Source of the DNA: Rhodobacteraceae bacterium Alg231-04 | GTDB lineage: Bacteria; Pseudomonadota; Alphaproteobacteria; Rhodobacterales; Rhodobacteraceae | Assembly: GCA_900143635.1 (NCBI GenBank) | Contig: FREY01000005.1 | Location: 124,001-188,000, forward strand | Length of the DNA stretch: 64,000 bases | Direction: 5' to 3' | Shown: positions 41,540 through 51,244 of the stretch, piece after piece | How positions within the stretch are numbered: position 1 is the stretch's first letter | Layout: each line of letters starts with the position of its first letter | The notes under the pieces: model-generated | Told to the model about the DNA's origin: nothing | Databases searched by the model: none | The model's input: only the letters and a program-made list of their open reading frames with translations | Made by a program: the position numbers and the translations under genes

Positions 41540-42511
41540 ATGACTGGTCATGTGAGGTGGGGCGTTCTGGGCGCGTCGAAATTTGCACGCGAACAAATGG
41601 CTCCGGCCATTCATCTGGCTGCGGGGGGAAAGCTGGCGGCGCTGGCAACTTCCAGTGCCGCAAAGGCGGAACCCTTTCAGGAGATCAACCCGGATCTGAC
41701 GGTTCATCTGGAGTATGACGCGCTGCTGAATGACCCGGATATTGACGCGGTCTACATTCCACTTCCCAACCATCTGCATCTGGAAATGTCGAAAAAGGCC
41801 ATCGCTGCAGGCAAGCATGTGCTGTGCGAAAAGCCGATGACCCTGGCGGCATCAGAATTTGATGAGCTGATCGCCCTGCGTGACCAAACCGGACTGGTCG
41901 TGGCCGAGGCCTATATGATCCTGCATCATCCGCAATGGCAGCGGGCGCATTATCTGGTCGAAGACGGCGCTATCGGTGCACTGCAGGAGGTGCGCGGTTT
42001 CTTTGCCTATAACAATGCCGCCGATCCCGGCAATATCCGCAATTCCCCGGCTGCAGGCGGCGGCGGCATCCCCGATATCGGCGTCTACACCTATGGCGCG
42101 ACCCGGTATATCAGCGGTCAGGACCCACAGGAGATCCTGCACGCCGATGTGCGCTTTGAGAACGGCGTTGATGTCTATGCCGAAGTTGTCGCGCAGTTTG
42201 ACGGCTTTACCGCCCATCTGGTGAATTCCATGCGGATGCAGCCCTTTCAGGAGATGACATTCCATGGCTCCGAAGGGGTGCTGCGGCTCACCGCGCCGTT
42301 CAACCCACAGATCTATGACGGGGCCCGCATCGAATTGCACCAGCCCGGTCTTGGCCTGCGGGTGGAACGTTTTCCCAGTGCCAATCACTATGTGAATCAG
42401 GTCGAAGCCTTCAATGCGTCGGTTTTGGACGGCACCAATTACCCGGTGCCACTGGAGTTCTCAAAAGGCACCCAGACGATGATAGACATGGTGTTTGCAG
42501 CGGCCAGCTGA
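41540..42511 (+). CDS. Gfo/Idh/MocA family oxidoreductase
   Basis: A 323-residue NAD(P)-dependent sugar-type dehydrogenase. The N-terminal Rossmann domain has WGVLGASKFAREQMAPAI (about residues 7-24), then YIPLPNHLHLEMSKKAIAAG and the catalytic-lysine motif VLCEKPMTL (about 93-101). The C-terminal GFO_IDH_MocA domain follows, with GGGGIPDIGVYTY. The start could be GTG at 41537 or ATG at 41540; GGAG precedes both. Substrate unknown. It stands alone. Confidence 0.9.
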   Translation: MTGHVRWGVLGASKFAREQMAPAIHLAAGGKLAALATSSAAKAEPFQEINPDLTVHLEYDALLNDPDIDAVYIPLPNHLHLEMSKKAIAAGKHVLCEKPMTLAASEFDELIALRDQTGLVVAEAYMILHHPQWQRAHYLVEDGAIGALQEVRGFFAYNNAADPGNIRNSPAAGGGGIPDIGVYTYGATRYISGQDPQEILHADVRFENGVDVYAEVVAQFDGFTAHLVNSMRMQPFQEMTFHGSEGVLRLTAPFNPQIYDGARIELHQPGLGLRVERFPSANHYVNQVEAFNASVLDGTNYPVPLEFSKGTQTMIDMVFAAAS

Positions 42512-42688
42512 CGGGACGGGGCAGACGTAGACTGCGAAGGCAACCAGAACCGGCCCCAACGCGGCGGGCCGGAATAACCGGCGTGACCGAATGGACGCAG
42601 ATTATGGTGACGCCATCTGGCCTGTTTGAAAAAACGCTGCGAACCCGCTAGATCCGATATCCTTGTACTGACTGATTTCGCGGGAAAC

Positions 42689-43372
42689 ATGATGAACCAC
42701 AGCAGAATTCTGGGCCTAGCATTTGGTGTCTTCTCGGCCGTTGCAGTCGCCTTGCATTTCTCTGGCTTCCCGGTCACGGCAGAAAACCACCTGATCGAAA
42801 ATGCCCAGCTTGCCGTGCTCTTGATCGCGGTGGGAATGCTGGCGCGGTCGCTCTTCTGTCTGGCGGTGGGTGCGCGCAGCCAGGAGGCGTTGGCGCTGCT
42901 GGCAATGGGGCTTGTTCTGGTGTCGGTTCCCCTTGCAGGGGCGGGGCGTGAAGTAAATTTTGGCCGTATGCTGGGCACCGGTCCCGACGGTGTGGACATC
43001 GCTAAAAAAGTCTTTGGCTTTGTTGTATTGCTGCTGATTATCGGCGGCTTTGGTCTTTGGTTCGTGAGGGTGAAAAACCGCTGGCAGCGCTTTTGGGCTT
43101 TCATAGCTGGCCCGGTCTGCCGCCCGATCTATGCCTCGGTTGTGGTTTTCATTCTGGCCAGCCTGTTTGAAAAGGGCGTGGCCGGCCTGCCGCCCAGCAT
43201 GTTGCTGGAAGAATTGGCCGAACTGGCGACATTCCTGCTGATACTGATCTTCACGCTGCGCTTTTCTGAAGCGGCCAGCGCAACAGCGACACCGGCAAGT
43301 CCGTTTCGCATTGGTGCCGGTACCATGCTGTATAGCGCCGCCGTTGTCGCTGCCGTCTTCCTGCTGATATAG
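42689..43372 (+). CDS. Multi-pass membrane protein of unknown function
   Basis: A 227-residue integral membrane protein with about six hydrophobic helices. No family motif that I recognise. Helices are separated by short loops with charged residues, and conserved-looking glutamates occur at ENHLIENAQLA and LLEELAELATF, a spacing seen in some membrane-bound binding proteins. The ATG pair at 42689/42692 has only a weak GGGA upstream; the frame to 42626 begins with TTG. It stands between the oxidoreductase and the DksA-type gene on the same strand. Confidence 0.7.
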   Translation: MMNHSRILGLAFGVFSAVAVALHFSGFPVTAENHLIENAQLAVLLIAVGMLARSLFCLAVGARSQEALALLAMGLVLVSVPLAGAGREVNFGRMLGTGPDGVDIAKKVFGFVVLLLIIGGFGLWFVRVKNRWQRFWAFIAGPVCRPIYASVVVFILASLFEKGVAGLPPSMLLEELAELATFLLILIFTLRFSEAASATATPASPFRIGAGTMLYSAAVVAAVFLLI

Positions 43373-43410
43373 TCTGATCTGAGGATGCAATCGGGATCGG
43401 AGGCGTTGAA

Positions 43411-43683
43411 ATGGCAGGTGGCTGGGCGCAGGACGGCGCGGTAAACGAACAGATCGAGGCCTCGGTCAAGGACGAACTCGCCCGGATGAAAGCTCAGAGC
43501 CGCGCGCCGGTGGGCGATAGCCTGACCCATTGTGCGGAATGTGAAGAGGAAATCCCCGAGGCGCGCCGACTGGCAAAACCGGGTGTAAAGCTCTGCATTG
43601 ACTGCCAGCAGGAACGCGATGGAGCGCGCCAGCAGCGCGGTGGCTTTAATCGTCGCGGGTCCAAGGACAGCCAGCTGAAATAG
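43411..43683 (+). CDS. DksA/TraR-type C4 zinc finger protein
   Basis: A 90-residue protein with a single C4 zinc finger, CAEC (about Cys 41, 44) and CIDC (about Cys 62, 65), and a helical N-terminus, like the small TraR/YbiI members of the DksA family. These bind the secondary channel of RNA polymerase or act in stress control; the acidic coiled-coil tip of full DksA is missing here. GGAGG stands seven bases before the ATG. The C-terminal tail is Arg/Gly/Gln-rich. Confidence 0.85.
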   Translation: MAGGWAQDGAVNEQIEASVKDELARMKAQSRAPVGDSLTHCAECEEEIPEARRLAKPGVKLCIDCQQERDGARQQRGGFNRRGSKDSQLK

Positions 43684-43876
43684 CCTGCCCTGCGGGTGCT
43701 GAAAAATCTTTTCCAGTTGCTGTGTCGGTGCTATATCCAGCGGATGGGCACACAGGCGATGGCGTCGCCACTGAGCACCCCCGCTCTGGCCCGCAATCTT
43801 CGCTCCTGTACGCCGGGACTTTCAATCGGGAGATTGAAGGCCCCCTGCCTTTGTCTCCCCGACAAAGGATATGCCC

Positions 43877-44998
43877 ATGGCCTGGTCGCCGGAAAAAACC
43901 GAAGTCAAAAGCTGGAATGAATGGGACACGCTGCGCCATGTGATCGTGGGGCGGGCCGATGATTGCCATATCCCGCCGGAAGAACCCGCGCTGGAAGCCA
44001 AGGTGCCCGAAGACAGCGATATGCGCGGCCAATGGGGCCGCCGTCCGCAGGAAACCATCGATCGCGCGAACGAGCTGTTGGATAATTTCGCCAACCAGCT
44101 GCGCCAGCGCGGGTTGCGGGTGGATCGCCCCACCTCCATCGATCATTCCCAGCCGGTAACGACGCCGGATTTCCACACTGACAGCCAGTTCGGCTGCATG
44201 CCGCCGCGGGATGTGCTGCTGACTGTCGGACGAGAGATGCTGGAAGCGACCATGTCCTACCGCTGCCGCTGGTTTGAATACCTGAACTTCCGGCCGCTGC
44301 TGAAACAGTACTGGGAGGAGGATCCGAACTTCCGCCACGAGGCCGCACCAAAACCGCGCCTGACGGATGCGGATTACCACCCCGACTACCTGAGCGACAA
44401 GATCGGTGTGACCAAACGTCTGCAATGGGCGGAAGAAAAGTTCTTTGTCACCACCGAGGAAGAGCCGCTGTTTGACGCCGCCGACGTGCTGCGCTTTGGC
44501 AAGGATCTGGTGGTGCAACACGGGTTCACCACCAACCTCAAAGGCATCGAATGGCTGCGCCGCCACTTCCCCGATCACCGGGTTCACACAGTGAATTTCC
44601 CCGGTGACCCCTATCCGATCCATATCGACGCCACCTTTACACCGCTGCGTCCGGGGTTGATCCTGAACAACCCGCAGCGCCGCCTGCCGGAAGAACAGCG
44701 CGAGATGTTCAATAAGAACGGCTGGGAGATCGTCGACTCGGCCCAGCCCGCCCACAACACCCCGCCGCCGCTGTGCTATTCCTCGACCTGGCTCAGCATG
44801 AACGTGCTGGTGCTGGACCCGAAAACCGTGTGTGTCGAGAAATCCGAGGTCTATCAGGCCGAGCAGATGGACAAGCTGGGTATGGAAGTGGTCGAGGTCG
44901 AATTGCGCGATGCCTATGCATTTGGCGGTGGGCTGCACTGCTGCACCGCGGATGTGTACCGCGATGGCGACTGCGAAGACTACTTCCCCAATCAATAA
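43877..44998 (+). CDS. Amidinotransferase (glycine/inosamine-phosphate amidinotransferase type)
   Basis: A 373-residue amidinotransferase. It moves the amidino group of arginine to an amine acceptor. Seen: the active-site Asp region FDAADVLRFGKDLVVQ (about residues 195-210), the catalytic His in YPIHIDATFTPLRPG, and the catalytic Cys in GGGLHCCTADVYR near the C-terminus. The overall length and order fit AGAT/StrB enzymes rather than arginine deiminase. The acceptor is not defined by the sequence: glycine (giving guanidinoacetate), taurine-like or aminocyclitol acceptors are possible. AAAGGA lies eight bases before the ATG at 43877. No pathway partners lie beside it. Confidence 0.85.
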   Translation: MAWSPEKTEVKSWNEWDTLRHVIVGRADDCHIPPEEPALEAKVPEDSDMRGQWGRRPQETIDRANELLDNFANQLRQRGLRVDRPTSIDHSQPVTTPDFHTDSQFGCMPPRDVLLTVGREMLEATMSYRCRWFEYLNFRPLLKQYWEEDPNFRHEAAPKPRLTDADYHPDYLSDKIGVTKRLQWAEEKFFVTTEEEPLFDAADVLRFGKDLVVQHGFTTNLKGIEWLRRHFPDHRVHTVNFPGDPYPIHIDATFTPLRPGLILNNPQRRLPEEQREMFNKNGWEIVDSAQPAHNTPPPLCYSSTWLSMNVLVLDPKTVCVEKSEVYQAEQMDKLGMEVVEVELRDAYAFGGGLHCCTADVYRDGDCEDYFPNQ

Positions 44999-45158
44999 AG
45001 TTCAGAACTTCAAACAGCAGGTCATCCGCCTTTGACGGCGGGTGGCCGATTTGGCGATACGCTTCAATAAATCGAAACATGCTGCGCTAAAGGGCAGACG
45101 CGAGAGTGTTTCGGCAGGCCTGACGGCCTAACGGTTACGGTTGCGTTTTTTCCTTTGG

Positions 45159-45190
45159 CGTCAGCAGATGCGCGATCACCTCTGCTGACG
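45159..45190. other. Perfect 10 bp inverted repeat near the end of the DUF3604 gene
   Basis: CGTCAGCAGA (45159-45168) and TCTGCTGACG (45181-45190) flank a 12-base loop, just past the stop of the minus-strand DUF3604 gene. No T run follows on either strand, so it may stop transcription by another route or bind a protein. Confidence 0.5.
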
Positions 45191-45207
45191 TAGTCGGCTG
45201 AGCCGGA

Positions 45208-47133
45208 TCACTCTGGCGGAGTGTACCAAATCGGTGATGAATAGGCGCGTTCCTGGTGGATCAATTGCGCTTCCTCCGGAAGGTCGATGTCGAACCGAAC
45301 TTGATCGTAAACCACCCAGCGCGGTGTTGGAATTTCCAACACGCGAACATAGTAGAATGCGCGTTCTGCCGGGTCAAAATCCGGGTCGGTCCAAACCGTC
45401 ATAAGCTCGGACGCACCAATGGAGTTGGTCCAGCTGGCTGTTTCCAGATCGACTGTGTTGCCAACCTGCGGAAGCTGCCCGTTGGCATCTGGTTCACGAT
45501 CATTGGACCATGCCACATCATAGACCTTTTCACCAAGTGAGCCGTCCGAACTCAACCAGCCCTTAACGATCTGCATCCGATCCAGATTGGCCCCGATTGG
45601 ATCCCGCAGGGCAAACAACAGAAAGCTCGGTGCCCCGTCACCTTCACGCGCGCGCATGTCGGCGCCCATTGGCACCCCTTTTTCATACCCGGTTACTGCC
45701 GGTGAGCGGCTACGGAGATCGTCTTCGCTGAAAGACCAACCACCAAAGAAGCGCAGACCAATGCGCGGACCAGTGGTGGCATATGTCTCCCGGCGTTTGA
45801 AAGCGTCATAGATGGCTTCGCGGGTGTTCTCGGTCGCCCAGGCCGCAGTATATCCAGAGGCGACAAGCTGGTGCCCTTCAATGCGAGCGAGCTCGCTTGC
45901 GATAAACGGGTGTTCAATTCGGGTGGCGGAGGGCTCCACGCTGACCGATTTGGAGAAGAAATTTTCCTCCTCAGCGGTTGTCAGGCCTGTGTGGCTGTCC
46001 GTAGCGCCGCCTAGGCCGAACTTGTAGGGATTGGTCCCAAACTTTTCCTCCAGCGCCAGACCTTGTTTCAACGCTTCGCGGGCGTATTCGCCTTTCAGCA
46101 TCTCCTCTGTCTTTAGTTGGGTCAGATCCAGATTGCCGATGTCCCAGTTCTCATAATCGGCAAATTCGTCATCAGGGCTCAGGAAGGGGTGAGCCTCGCC
46201 ATCTCCCTTGATCTGGGTGACTTCGTAGTGGGGTTCCCACTTTGCCCGCTGTTCAACGTAGTCTTGGTCCACAACCCCGCCGTGGTAAGTGTCTTCCGTC
46301 GGGAACATCCAGCCATTGGACAGATTCCCATTGTGTGAAAAGGCGACGGCACGGCCGCCGGTTTTTTCCTGGTATTCTTCCAGCCATTTATACAGCTCTT
46401 GCGGGTCGGTGCTGCCATAGGGGGGCTGGGTCACTGGCGGGACCATCTGCAACGCCCGCATGGCCCCGTCGCGCAGCATCACATTGCGGTGCAGGTTGAA
46501 TCCCTTTGGCACGCTGGTCCATTCAAAGCCTATGAAAGCACTGAAGGTGCCGGGATCATTGTGCCGCTCCGCTGCGTTGACGATCGTTTCCCAGGTGAAT
46601 GCATAGGCATCTGCGCCAGGGCTGTAATCCTCAAGAATGTCTTCGGGCAGGGTCATTTGCGAAAAATTTGTGATCAGATCAAAGGCGGCCTTGCCAGCGG
46701 CCTCGCCGCCTTCGGAATAGCCTTCAAACCACTCCAACCCCTTCGGATTCGCGAGCACCTCCGGCTTGCCTGCCTGCAAGTCGGGGGCAAATCCCATCAG
46801 GTCCGTGTGGTCGGTCAAAACCATCCAGTCCAGTGGACGGCTGAGCCTTACCGGTTGGCCGGTGGACGATTGGATCTGTTCCCCTTTGGCGAACCGCCAG
46901 GCATCGTCAGGGCCCAGGATATTCCCAAACACGCCCGCATCCAGCGACAGCCCGGTGTGCAGATGAGTTTCCCCCCACAGCGGTTGCATGGGGAACGTTC
47001 GGTTTGCATAGGGTGAGTAAGGTTTCTTCGGGAATGTCCCTGCGGCCGCATCCTCTGAGGGGACAACTTGGGCGAAAACACTGGGTGAACTAAGTAGAAT
47101 TGACGTGCACAATGCCGTTGTGAAAAACTTCAT
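45208..47133 (-). CDS. Secreted DUF3604 protein
   Basis: A 641-residue exported protein with a signal peptide of about 22 residues (cleavage after VFAQ-type end). The mature part is DUF3604, a PHP-like putative metallohydrolase; [17 protein letters not shown] (about 55-71) gives the first metal ligands and [13 protein letters not shown] (about 113-125) further ones. DUF3604 proteins are often found near arylsulfatases or in marine bacteria, and their substrate is not settled. GGAGG precedes the ATG at 47133; the longer frame to 47193 would hide the signal peptide. Confidence 0.88.
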   Translation of the reverse strand: MKFFTTALCTSILLSSPSVFAQVVPSEDAAAGTFPKKPYSPYANRTFPMQPLWGETHLHTGLSLDAGVFGNILGPDDAWRFAKGEQIQSSTGQPVRLSRPLDWMVLTDHTDLMGFAPDLQAGKPEVLANPKGLEWFEGYSEGGEAAGKAAFDLITNFSQMTLPEDILEDYSPGADAYAFTWETIVNAAERHNDPGTFSAFIGFEWTSVPKGFNLHRNVMLRDGAMRALQMVPPVTQPPYGSTDPQELYKWLEEYQEKTGGRAVAFSHNGNLSNGWMFPTEDTYHGGVVDQDYVEQRAKWEPHYEVTQIKGDGEAHPFLSPDDEFADYENWDIGNLDLTQLKTEEMLKGEYAREALKQGLALEEKFGTNPYKFGLGGATDSHTGLTTAEEENFFSKSVSVEPSATRIEHPFIASELARIEGHQLVASGYTAAWATENTREAIYDAFKRRETYATTGPRIGLRFFGGWSFSEDDLRSRSPAVTGYEKGVPMGADMRAREGDGAPSFLLFALRDPIGANLDRMQIVKGWLSSDGSLGEKVYDVAWSNDREPDANGQLPQVGNTVDLETASWTNSIGASELMTVWTDPDFDPAERAFYYVRVLEIPTPRWVVYDQVRFDIDLPEEAQLIHQERAYSSPIWYTPPE

Positions 47134-47362
47134 GAGAGCCTCCGGCTGGGAACAAATCTCTGCTGTGGGCAACGTGACGTCTGCTGCGGCCACTCCGGAA
47201 GGCTAGTTTGAATAGGACGGTATTCAAGTGTGGGGGGCGGGGTCGGTTCACTTTTCACGCTGTGCGCGAAAATCTTTTCTTCCAAGGTCGCTGAGAAACT
47301 GGCGTGATCGGACGCCCAGAACTTGGGTGTTTCGCTTATGGTCAGGCCTGCAAGCATCACGC

Positions 47363-47388
47363 AAAAGGGCCCGGAAAACCGAGCCCTT
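47363..47388 (-). terminator. Terminator hairpin of pepF
   Basis: On the minus strand AAGGGC and CGG arms pair with CCG and GCCCTT across a TTTT loop, followed by TTTT. It lies 25 bases past the pepF stop. Confidence 0.75.
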
Positions 47389-47412
47389 ACGTTTGTTCTC
47401 GTCTGGCAGGCG

Positions 47413-49233
47413 TTACCCCTCCATCGCTTCCAGTTCATCAATAAAGCCGGAAATCATGGAAAGCCCTTTGTCCCAGAAGGCCGGGTCCGAGGCATCCAAT
47501 CCAAAGGGCGCCAGCAGCTCCTTATGGTGCTTCGATCCGCCTGCTTTCAGCATGTCGAAATACTTCTCCTCGAAGCCTTCGCCGCCTTCGGCGTAGACCG
47601 AGTAGAGCGCGTTCACGAGGCCGTCGCCAAAGGCGTAGGCGTAGACGTAGAAGGGCGAGTGGACGAAGTGGGGGATATAGGCCCAGAAGGTCTCGTAGCC
47701 TTCCATGAACTCGAACCCTTCGCCCAAGGATTCGGCCTGCACCGACATCCAGATGGCGTTGATGTCATCCGGGGTGAGTTCCCCTTCGGCGCGGGCGGCG
47801 TGCAGTTTGCACTCAAAGTCATAAAAGGCGATCTGACGCACGACCGTGTTGATCATGTCCTCGACCTTGCCCGCCAGCAGCACCTTGCGCTGCTCTTTGG
47901 TTTCGGCGCGCTCCAGCATCTTACGGAAGGTTAGCATTTCGCCAAATACGCTTGCGGTTTCGGCCAGCGTCAGCGGGGTCGATGACAGCATTTCGCCCTG
48001 ATCGGCGGCCAGCACCTGATGGACACCGTGGCCCAGTTCATGTGCCAGTGTCATCACGTCGCGCGGTTTGCCGAGATAGTTCAGCATCACGTAAGGGTGC
48101 ACATTGGTGACGGTGGGATGGGCAAAGGCGCCTGGGGCTTTGCCGGGTTTGACGCCGGCATCAATCCAGCCGTCTTTGAAAAAGGGCGCGGCGAGCTCTC
48201 CCATGCGCGGATCAAAGGCGTTGTAGGCGTCCATCACCAGCTGTTCGGCCTCGTCCCAGCCTACAGTCCGCGTGTCTTCCATCGGCAGCGGCGCGTTGCG
48301 GTCCCAGACCTGCATTACGTCCAGACCCAGCCATTTGCGCTTCAGCTCGTAATAGCGGTGCGACAGCTTGGGGTAGGCGGCGACCACGGCTTCGCGCAGG
48401 GCTTCGACCACCTCGGGCTCTACATCGTTAGAGAGATGGCGACCGGTCTGCGCCGAGGGCATGCCCCGCCAACGGTCGATGATTTCCTTTTCCTTGGCTT
48501 GCGTGTTGTGGACGCGGGCGAAGGTCTTGATGTTGTCGTTGAACACGCGGGCCAGCTCGCGGGAGGCCGCCTCGCGCAGATCGCGGTCCTGATCGGTCAG
48601 CAGGTTCAGCGTGCCTTCGATGTTCAGCCCTTCGCCGTTCACCTCGAAATTCAGCCCGGCGATGGTCTCATCGAACAGTTTCTCCCAGGCGTCGCCAACG
48701 ATGCCGAGATCATGCATGAATTTTTCCAGCTCGTCCGACAGCTGGTAGGGTTTCATCGCGCGGATGCGGCGGAACACAGGCTCATAGCGGGCGAGGTCGG
48801 CATTAGCGGAGAAATGCGCCTGCATGGCGTCGTCCTCGATCCGGTTCAGCTCCAGCGTGAAGAAGACCAGCGGCGTGGTGGCGACGGTGACTTTTTCCTG
48901 ACAGTTGGACAGGAAGGCAGCGCGGTCGGCGTCCGTTGTCAGCTGGTAGTAGCGCAGGCCGGCATAAGACATGATGCGCCCGGCGATATTGTTGATCTTC
49001 TCGTTGCGCAGCACGCAATTCAGCAGGCCCGCGGCATCCAGATCGGCCAGCTTGCCCTCATAATCGGCGGCAAAGGCGGCGCATTCCTGATCCAGCCACT
49101 CCAGATCGCGCTCCAGTTCCGGCGCCTCGTCCGAAGCATAGAGATCGGTGAGATCCCATTCCGGCAGTTTGCCGAGACCGTCAGATCCGGCAGAGGCATT
49201 GGCGTCGCGAACAGGGAAGGGGAGCTGGAACAT
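47413..49233 (-). CDS. pepF: Oligoendopeptidase F (M3B family metallopeptidase)
   Basis: A 606-residue cytosolic oligopeptidase that cuts short peptides. The zinc motif HELGHGVHQ (about residues 389-397, HExxH) lies in VMTLAHELGHGVHQVLA, with the third ligand Glu in the following helix (ETASVFGEMLTF). The first half is the all-helical M3 fold. Length and order are normal for the family. It is followed 70 bp upstream by the hydrolase gene on the same strand, so they may share a transcript. Confidence 0.96.
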   Translation of the reverse strand: MFQLPFPVRDANASAGSDGLGKLPEWDLTDLYASDEAPELERDLEWLDQECAAFAADYEGKLADLDAAGLLNCVLRNEKINNIAGRIMSYAGLRYYQLTTDADRAAFLSNCQEKVTVATTPLVFFTLELNRIEDDAMQAHFSANADLARYEPVFRRIRAMKPYQLSDELEKFMHDLGIVGDAWEKLFDETIAGLNFEVNGEGLNIEGTLNLLTDQDRDLREAASRELARVFNDNIKTFARVHNTQAKEKEIIDRWRGMPSAQTGRHLSNDVEPEVVEALREAVVAAYPKLSHRYYELKRKWLGLDVMQVWDRNAPLPMEDTRTVGWDEAEQLVMDAYNAFDPRMGELAAPFFKDGWIDAGVKPGKAPGAFAHPTVTNVHPYVMLNYLGKPRDVMTLAHELGHGVHQVLAADQGEMLSSTPLTLAETASVFGEMLTFRKMLERAETKEQRKVLLAGKVEDMINTVVRQIAFYDFECKLHAARAEGELTPDDINAIWMSVQAESLGEGFEFMEGYETFWAYIPHFVHSPFYVYAYAFGDGLVNALYSVYAEGGEGFEEKYFDMLKAGGSKHHKELLAPFGLDASDPAFWDKGLSMISGFIDELEAMEG

Positions 49234-49303
49234 CTATGCACCTCAAAAATGCGTGGGTTTGACCCAACATCTAAGCGGCGCTGCGGCCAAGGACAAGCGC
49301 GGC

Positions 49304-50254
49304 TCAGCGCCTTTCGGTGAAGAGGGTTTCCAGACGGTCAAAGACCTGTGCGCGGATGTCCGGGGTTTCCATCAGAACTTCGTGGCGGCCTTTGGGAACC
49401 ATGACCAATTCGCCCATATCCCAGCGGCCCATTCGGTCGTGAATGGCCGGGGTGTCGACGATTTCCTCGTCTGTGCCCAGAAAGGTAACACAAGGCATGG
49501 CAGGCGAGGGGCGGGCGGCCAGAAGGCGGCATTCGCGCAAAGATTCGCCAAGCCAGTTGATCGTTGGCCCACCAAGGTTCAGATCCGGTTCTGCACGCAG
49601 CTGGGTCTGCATCATGTCAAACATGACCGGGTCGCCGGTCAGCATGTTGTCCATGAAATTGGTGCCGTGCACGTAAGGCTCTATCGCGGTGGTTGGCACC
49701 AGTCGCGCACCCTGACCGATACGGGGTGCTAGGTCGGACACCAGCTGTGCGACCGGGCGCAGCCAGGGCGAAATATGGATGCCCCACATTGGCCCGGTAA
49801 AGGCGCAGGTCGCAATCGGTGCCCCGGCCATGGCCCAGTGCAGCCCAATGGCGCCGCCCATGGAGTGGCCCAAGAGGTGCCAGGGCTGGGGCAGCTCAAG
49901 ATCCTGGGCCAGTTGCACGGCGGCGGCGATGTCTTTCTGAAAATCAGTGAAGCATTCGACATGGCCTAGGCGGCGGTCGTCCAGCATTCGGTCCGCCAGC
50001 CCCTGCCCACGCCAATCGATGGTCAGCACCGCAAACCCACGTGCCGTGAGTTCGGCCGCGGCGGGGCCGTATTTTTCGATGTATTCCGTGCGCCCCGGAA
50101 ACAGGAACACCGTGCCTTGGCAGGTCTCTTGCCCTTGGGGGCGCCAATGGCCCACGCGCAGACGCAGGCCATCGCTTGTGGTCACCCAATGTGCCGCGCC
50201 GCCCGCCGGACCTTCGGCGATCTCTGCGAAGAAGGGGGCGGCAGACAGCGTCAT
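49304..50254 (-). CDS. Alpha/beta hydrolase (lysophospholipase/monoacylglycerol lipase type)
   Basis: A 316-residue hydrolase of the PldB/MGL type. The nucleophile elbow GHSMGGAIGLH (about residues 135-145) holds the Ser; the oxyanion region and FLFPGRTEYIEKYG (about 50-63) are typical; the catalytic Asp and His sit near LGTDEEIVDTP and PKGRHEVLME. Function in lipid or membrane turnover is inferred from the family. Its start codon overlaps the stop of the SCP2-like gene by one base. Confidence 0.9.
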   Translation of the reverse strand: MTLSAAPFFAEIAEGPAGGAAHWVTTSDGLRLRVGHWRPQGQETCQGTVFLFPGRTEYIEKYGPAAAELTARGFAVLTIDWRGQGLADRMLDDRRLGHVECFTDFQKDIAAAVQLAQDLELPQPWHLLGHSMGGAIGLHWAMAGAPIATCAFTGPMWGIHISPWLRPVAQLVSDLAPRIGQGARLVPTTAIEPYVHGTNFMDNMLTGDPVMFDMMQTQLRAEPDLNLGGPTINWLGESLRECRLLAARPSPAMPCVTFLGTDEEIVDTPAIHDRMGRWDMGELVMVPKGRHEVLMETPDIRAQVFDRLETLFTERR

Positions 50255-50544
50255 CAGGCCAGCGCCGATGCCAGTTTCATCGCCGCGCCCATGTCGCCAT
50301 CTACGGAGAGTTTGCCGGTCATGAAGGCCGAGGTGGGGTTCAGCTCACCCGACAGGATTTCCTGAAAGGTTTCGGTGTCGGCGCTGAGTGTTACGTCTGC
50401 TTCTTCATCGCTGATCCGCACACCATCGCTGTCCAGAACCAGTGCACCCAGCCCCTCGATTTGGAATTTGGCAGACCCGTCAAAGGCACCCGCGCCCAGT
50501 TTTTCGCCCAGGGCTTCTGCGGCTTTGGCCAGAATGTCGCTCAT
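50254..50544 (-). CDS. SCP2-like sterol-binding domain protein
   Basis: A 96-residue SCP2-domain protein. It matches the family as AKFQIEGLGALVLDSDGVRI (about residues 25-44), then DVTLSADTETFQEILSGELN and a hydrophobic MTGKLSVDGDMGAAMKL. In bacteria such proteins bind hydrophobic ligands. It overlaps the downstream hydrolase by one base, so the two are coupled and may both act on lipids. Confidence 0.88.
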   Translation of the reverse strand: MSDILAKAAEALGEKLGAGAFDGSAKFQIEGLGALVLDSDGVRISDEEADVTLSADTETFQEILSGELNPTSAFMTGKLSVDGDMGAAMKLASALA

Positions 50545-50646
50545 CTATCGTCCTCTTTTCGGCTTTGCGGCAGCTTGCACATCTCTGTGACAGCCCCCTG
50601 ACAGGTACTGGTATTTCAAGCCCGCAGCGTTACACTGAAAAACATC

Positions 50647-51216
50647 ATGGCGGCAATCTTTCCCAATCTCAAAGCTATCGTGGCGGCAACGCTGGTAACA
50701 GTCATGTTTTCCACGCCTTTTGATGCATTTGCTCAGGATCTCCGCGCTGAGGCCGAGCTTTTGCAGGAGCTGGCGGGCGCGGATGTGGCTGAGGCAACAG
50801 CGATTTCGCGCGAATTGGAATCACGCTGGGACAAAAGCGGCTCGCCGGCGATGGATCTCTTGCTGCAGCGCGGCCGCGATGCGCTGGAGCGCGGCGACTA
50901 TATCGGAGCGATCGAACATCTGACGGCGCTGACGGATCACGCACCGGATTTTTCGCAAGGCTGGTATGAACGGTCACGGGCCTTTTTTGCGGCGGAAAAA
51001 TTCGGCCCCGCCGTGGCTGATCTGGAACGCGCCCTGTTTCTCAATCCCAGCGACTATAACGCCATTTACGGCCTCGGCGTAGTGCTGGAGCATTTCAACG
51101 ATGCCAAAGCCGCCTATCAGGCCTACACGCGCGCGCAGGCTATACATCCCCATCACGAGGAAGTAACCAAAGCGCTGGAACGATTGAAACCCGCCATTGC
51201 GGGCAAGGAACTGTAA
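50647..51216 (+). CDS. Exported tetratricopeptide (TPR) protein
   Basis: A 189-residue protein with a signal peptide (cleavage near DAFAQ, about residue 29) and TPR repeats: RGRDALERGDYIGAIEHLTA, RSRAFFAAEKFGPAVADLERA and GLGVVLEHFNDAKAAYQAYT. It is probably periplasmic. It lies just before the helicase gene; the two are separated by 28 bp. No ribosome site is strong. Confidence 0.85.
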   Translation: MAAIFPNLKAIVAATLVTVMFSTPFDAFAQDLRAEAELLQELAGADVAEATAISRELESRWDKSGSPAMDLLLQRGRDALERGDYIGAIEHLTALTDHAPDFSQGWYERSRAFFAAEKFGPAVADLERALFLNPSDYNAIYGLGVVLEHFNDAKAAYQAYTRAQAIHPHHEEVTKALERLKPAIAGKEL

Positions 51217-51244
51217 GGCCCTCAGGGGCGCGGGGGCGGATGCT

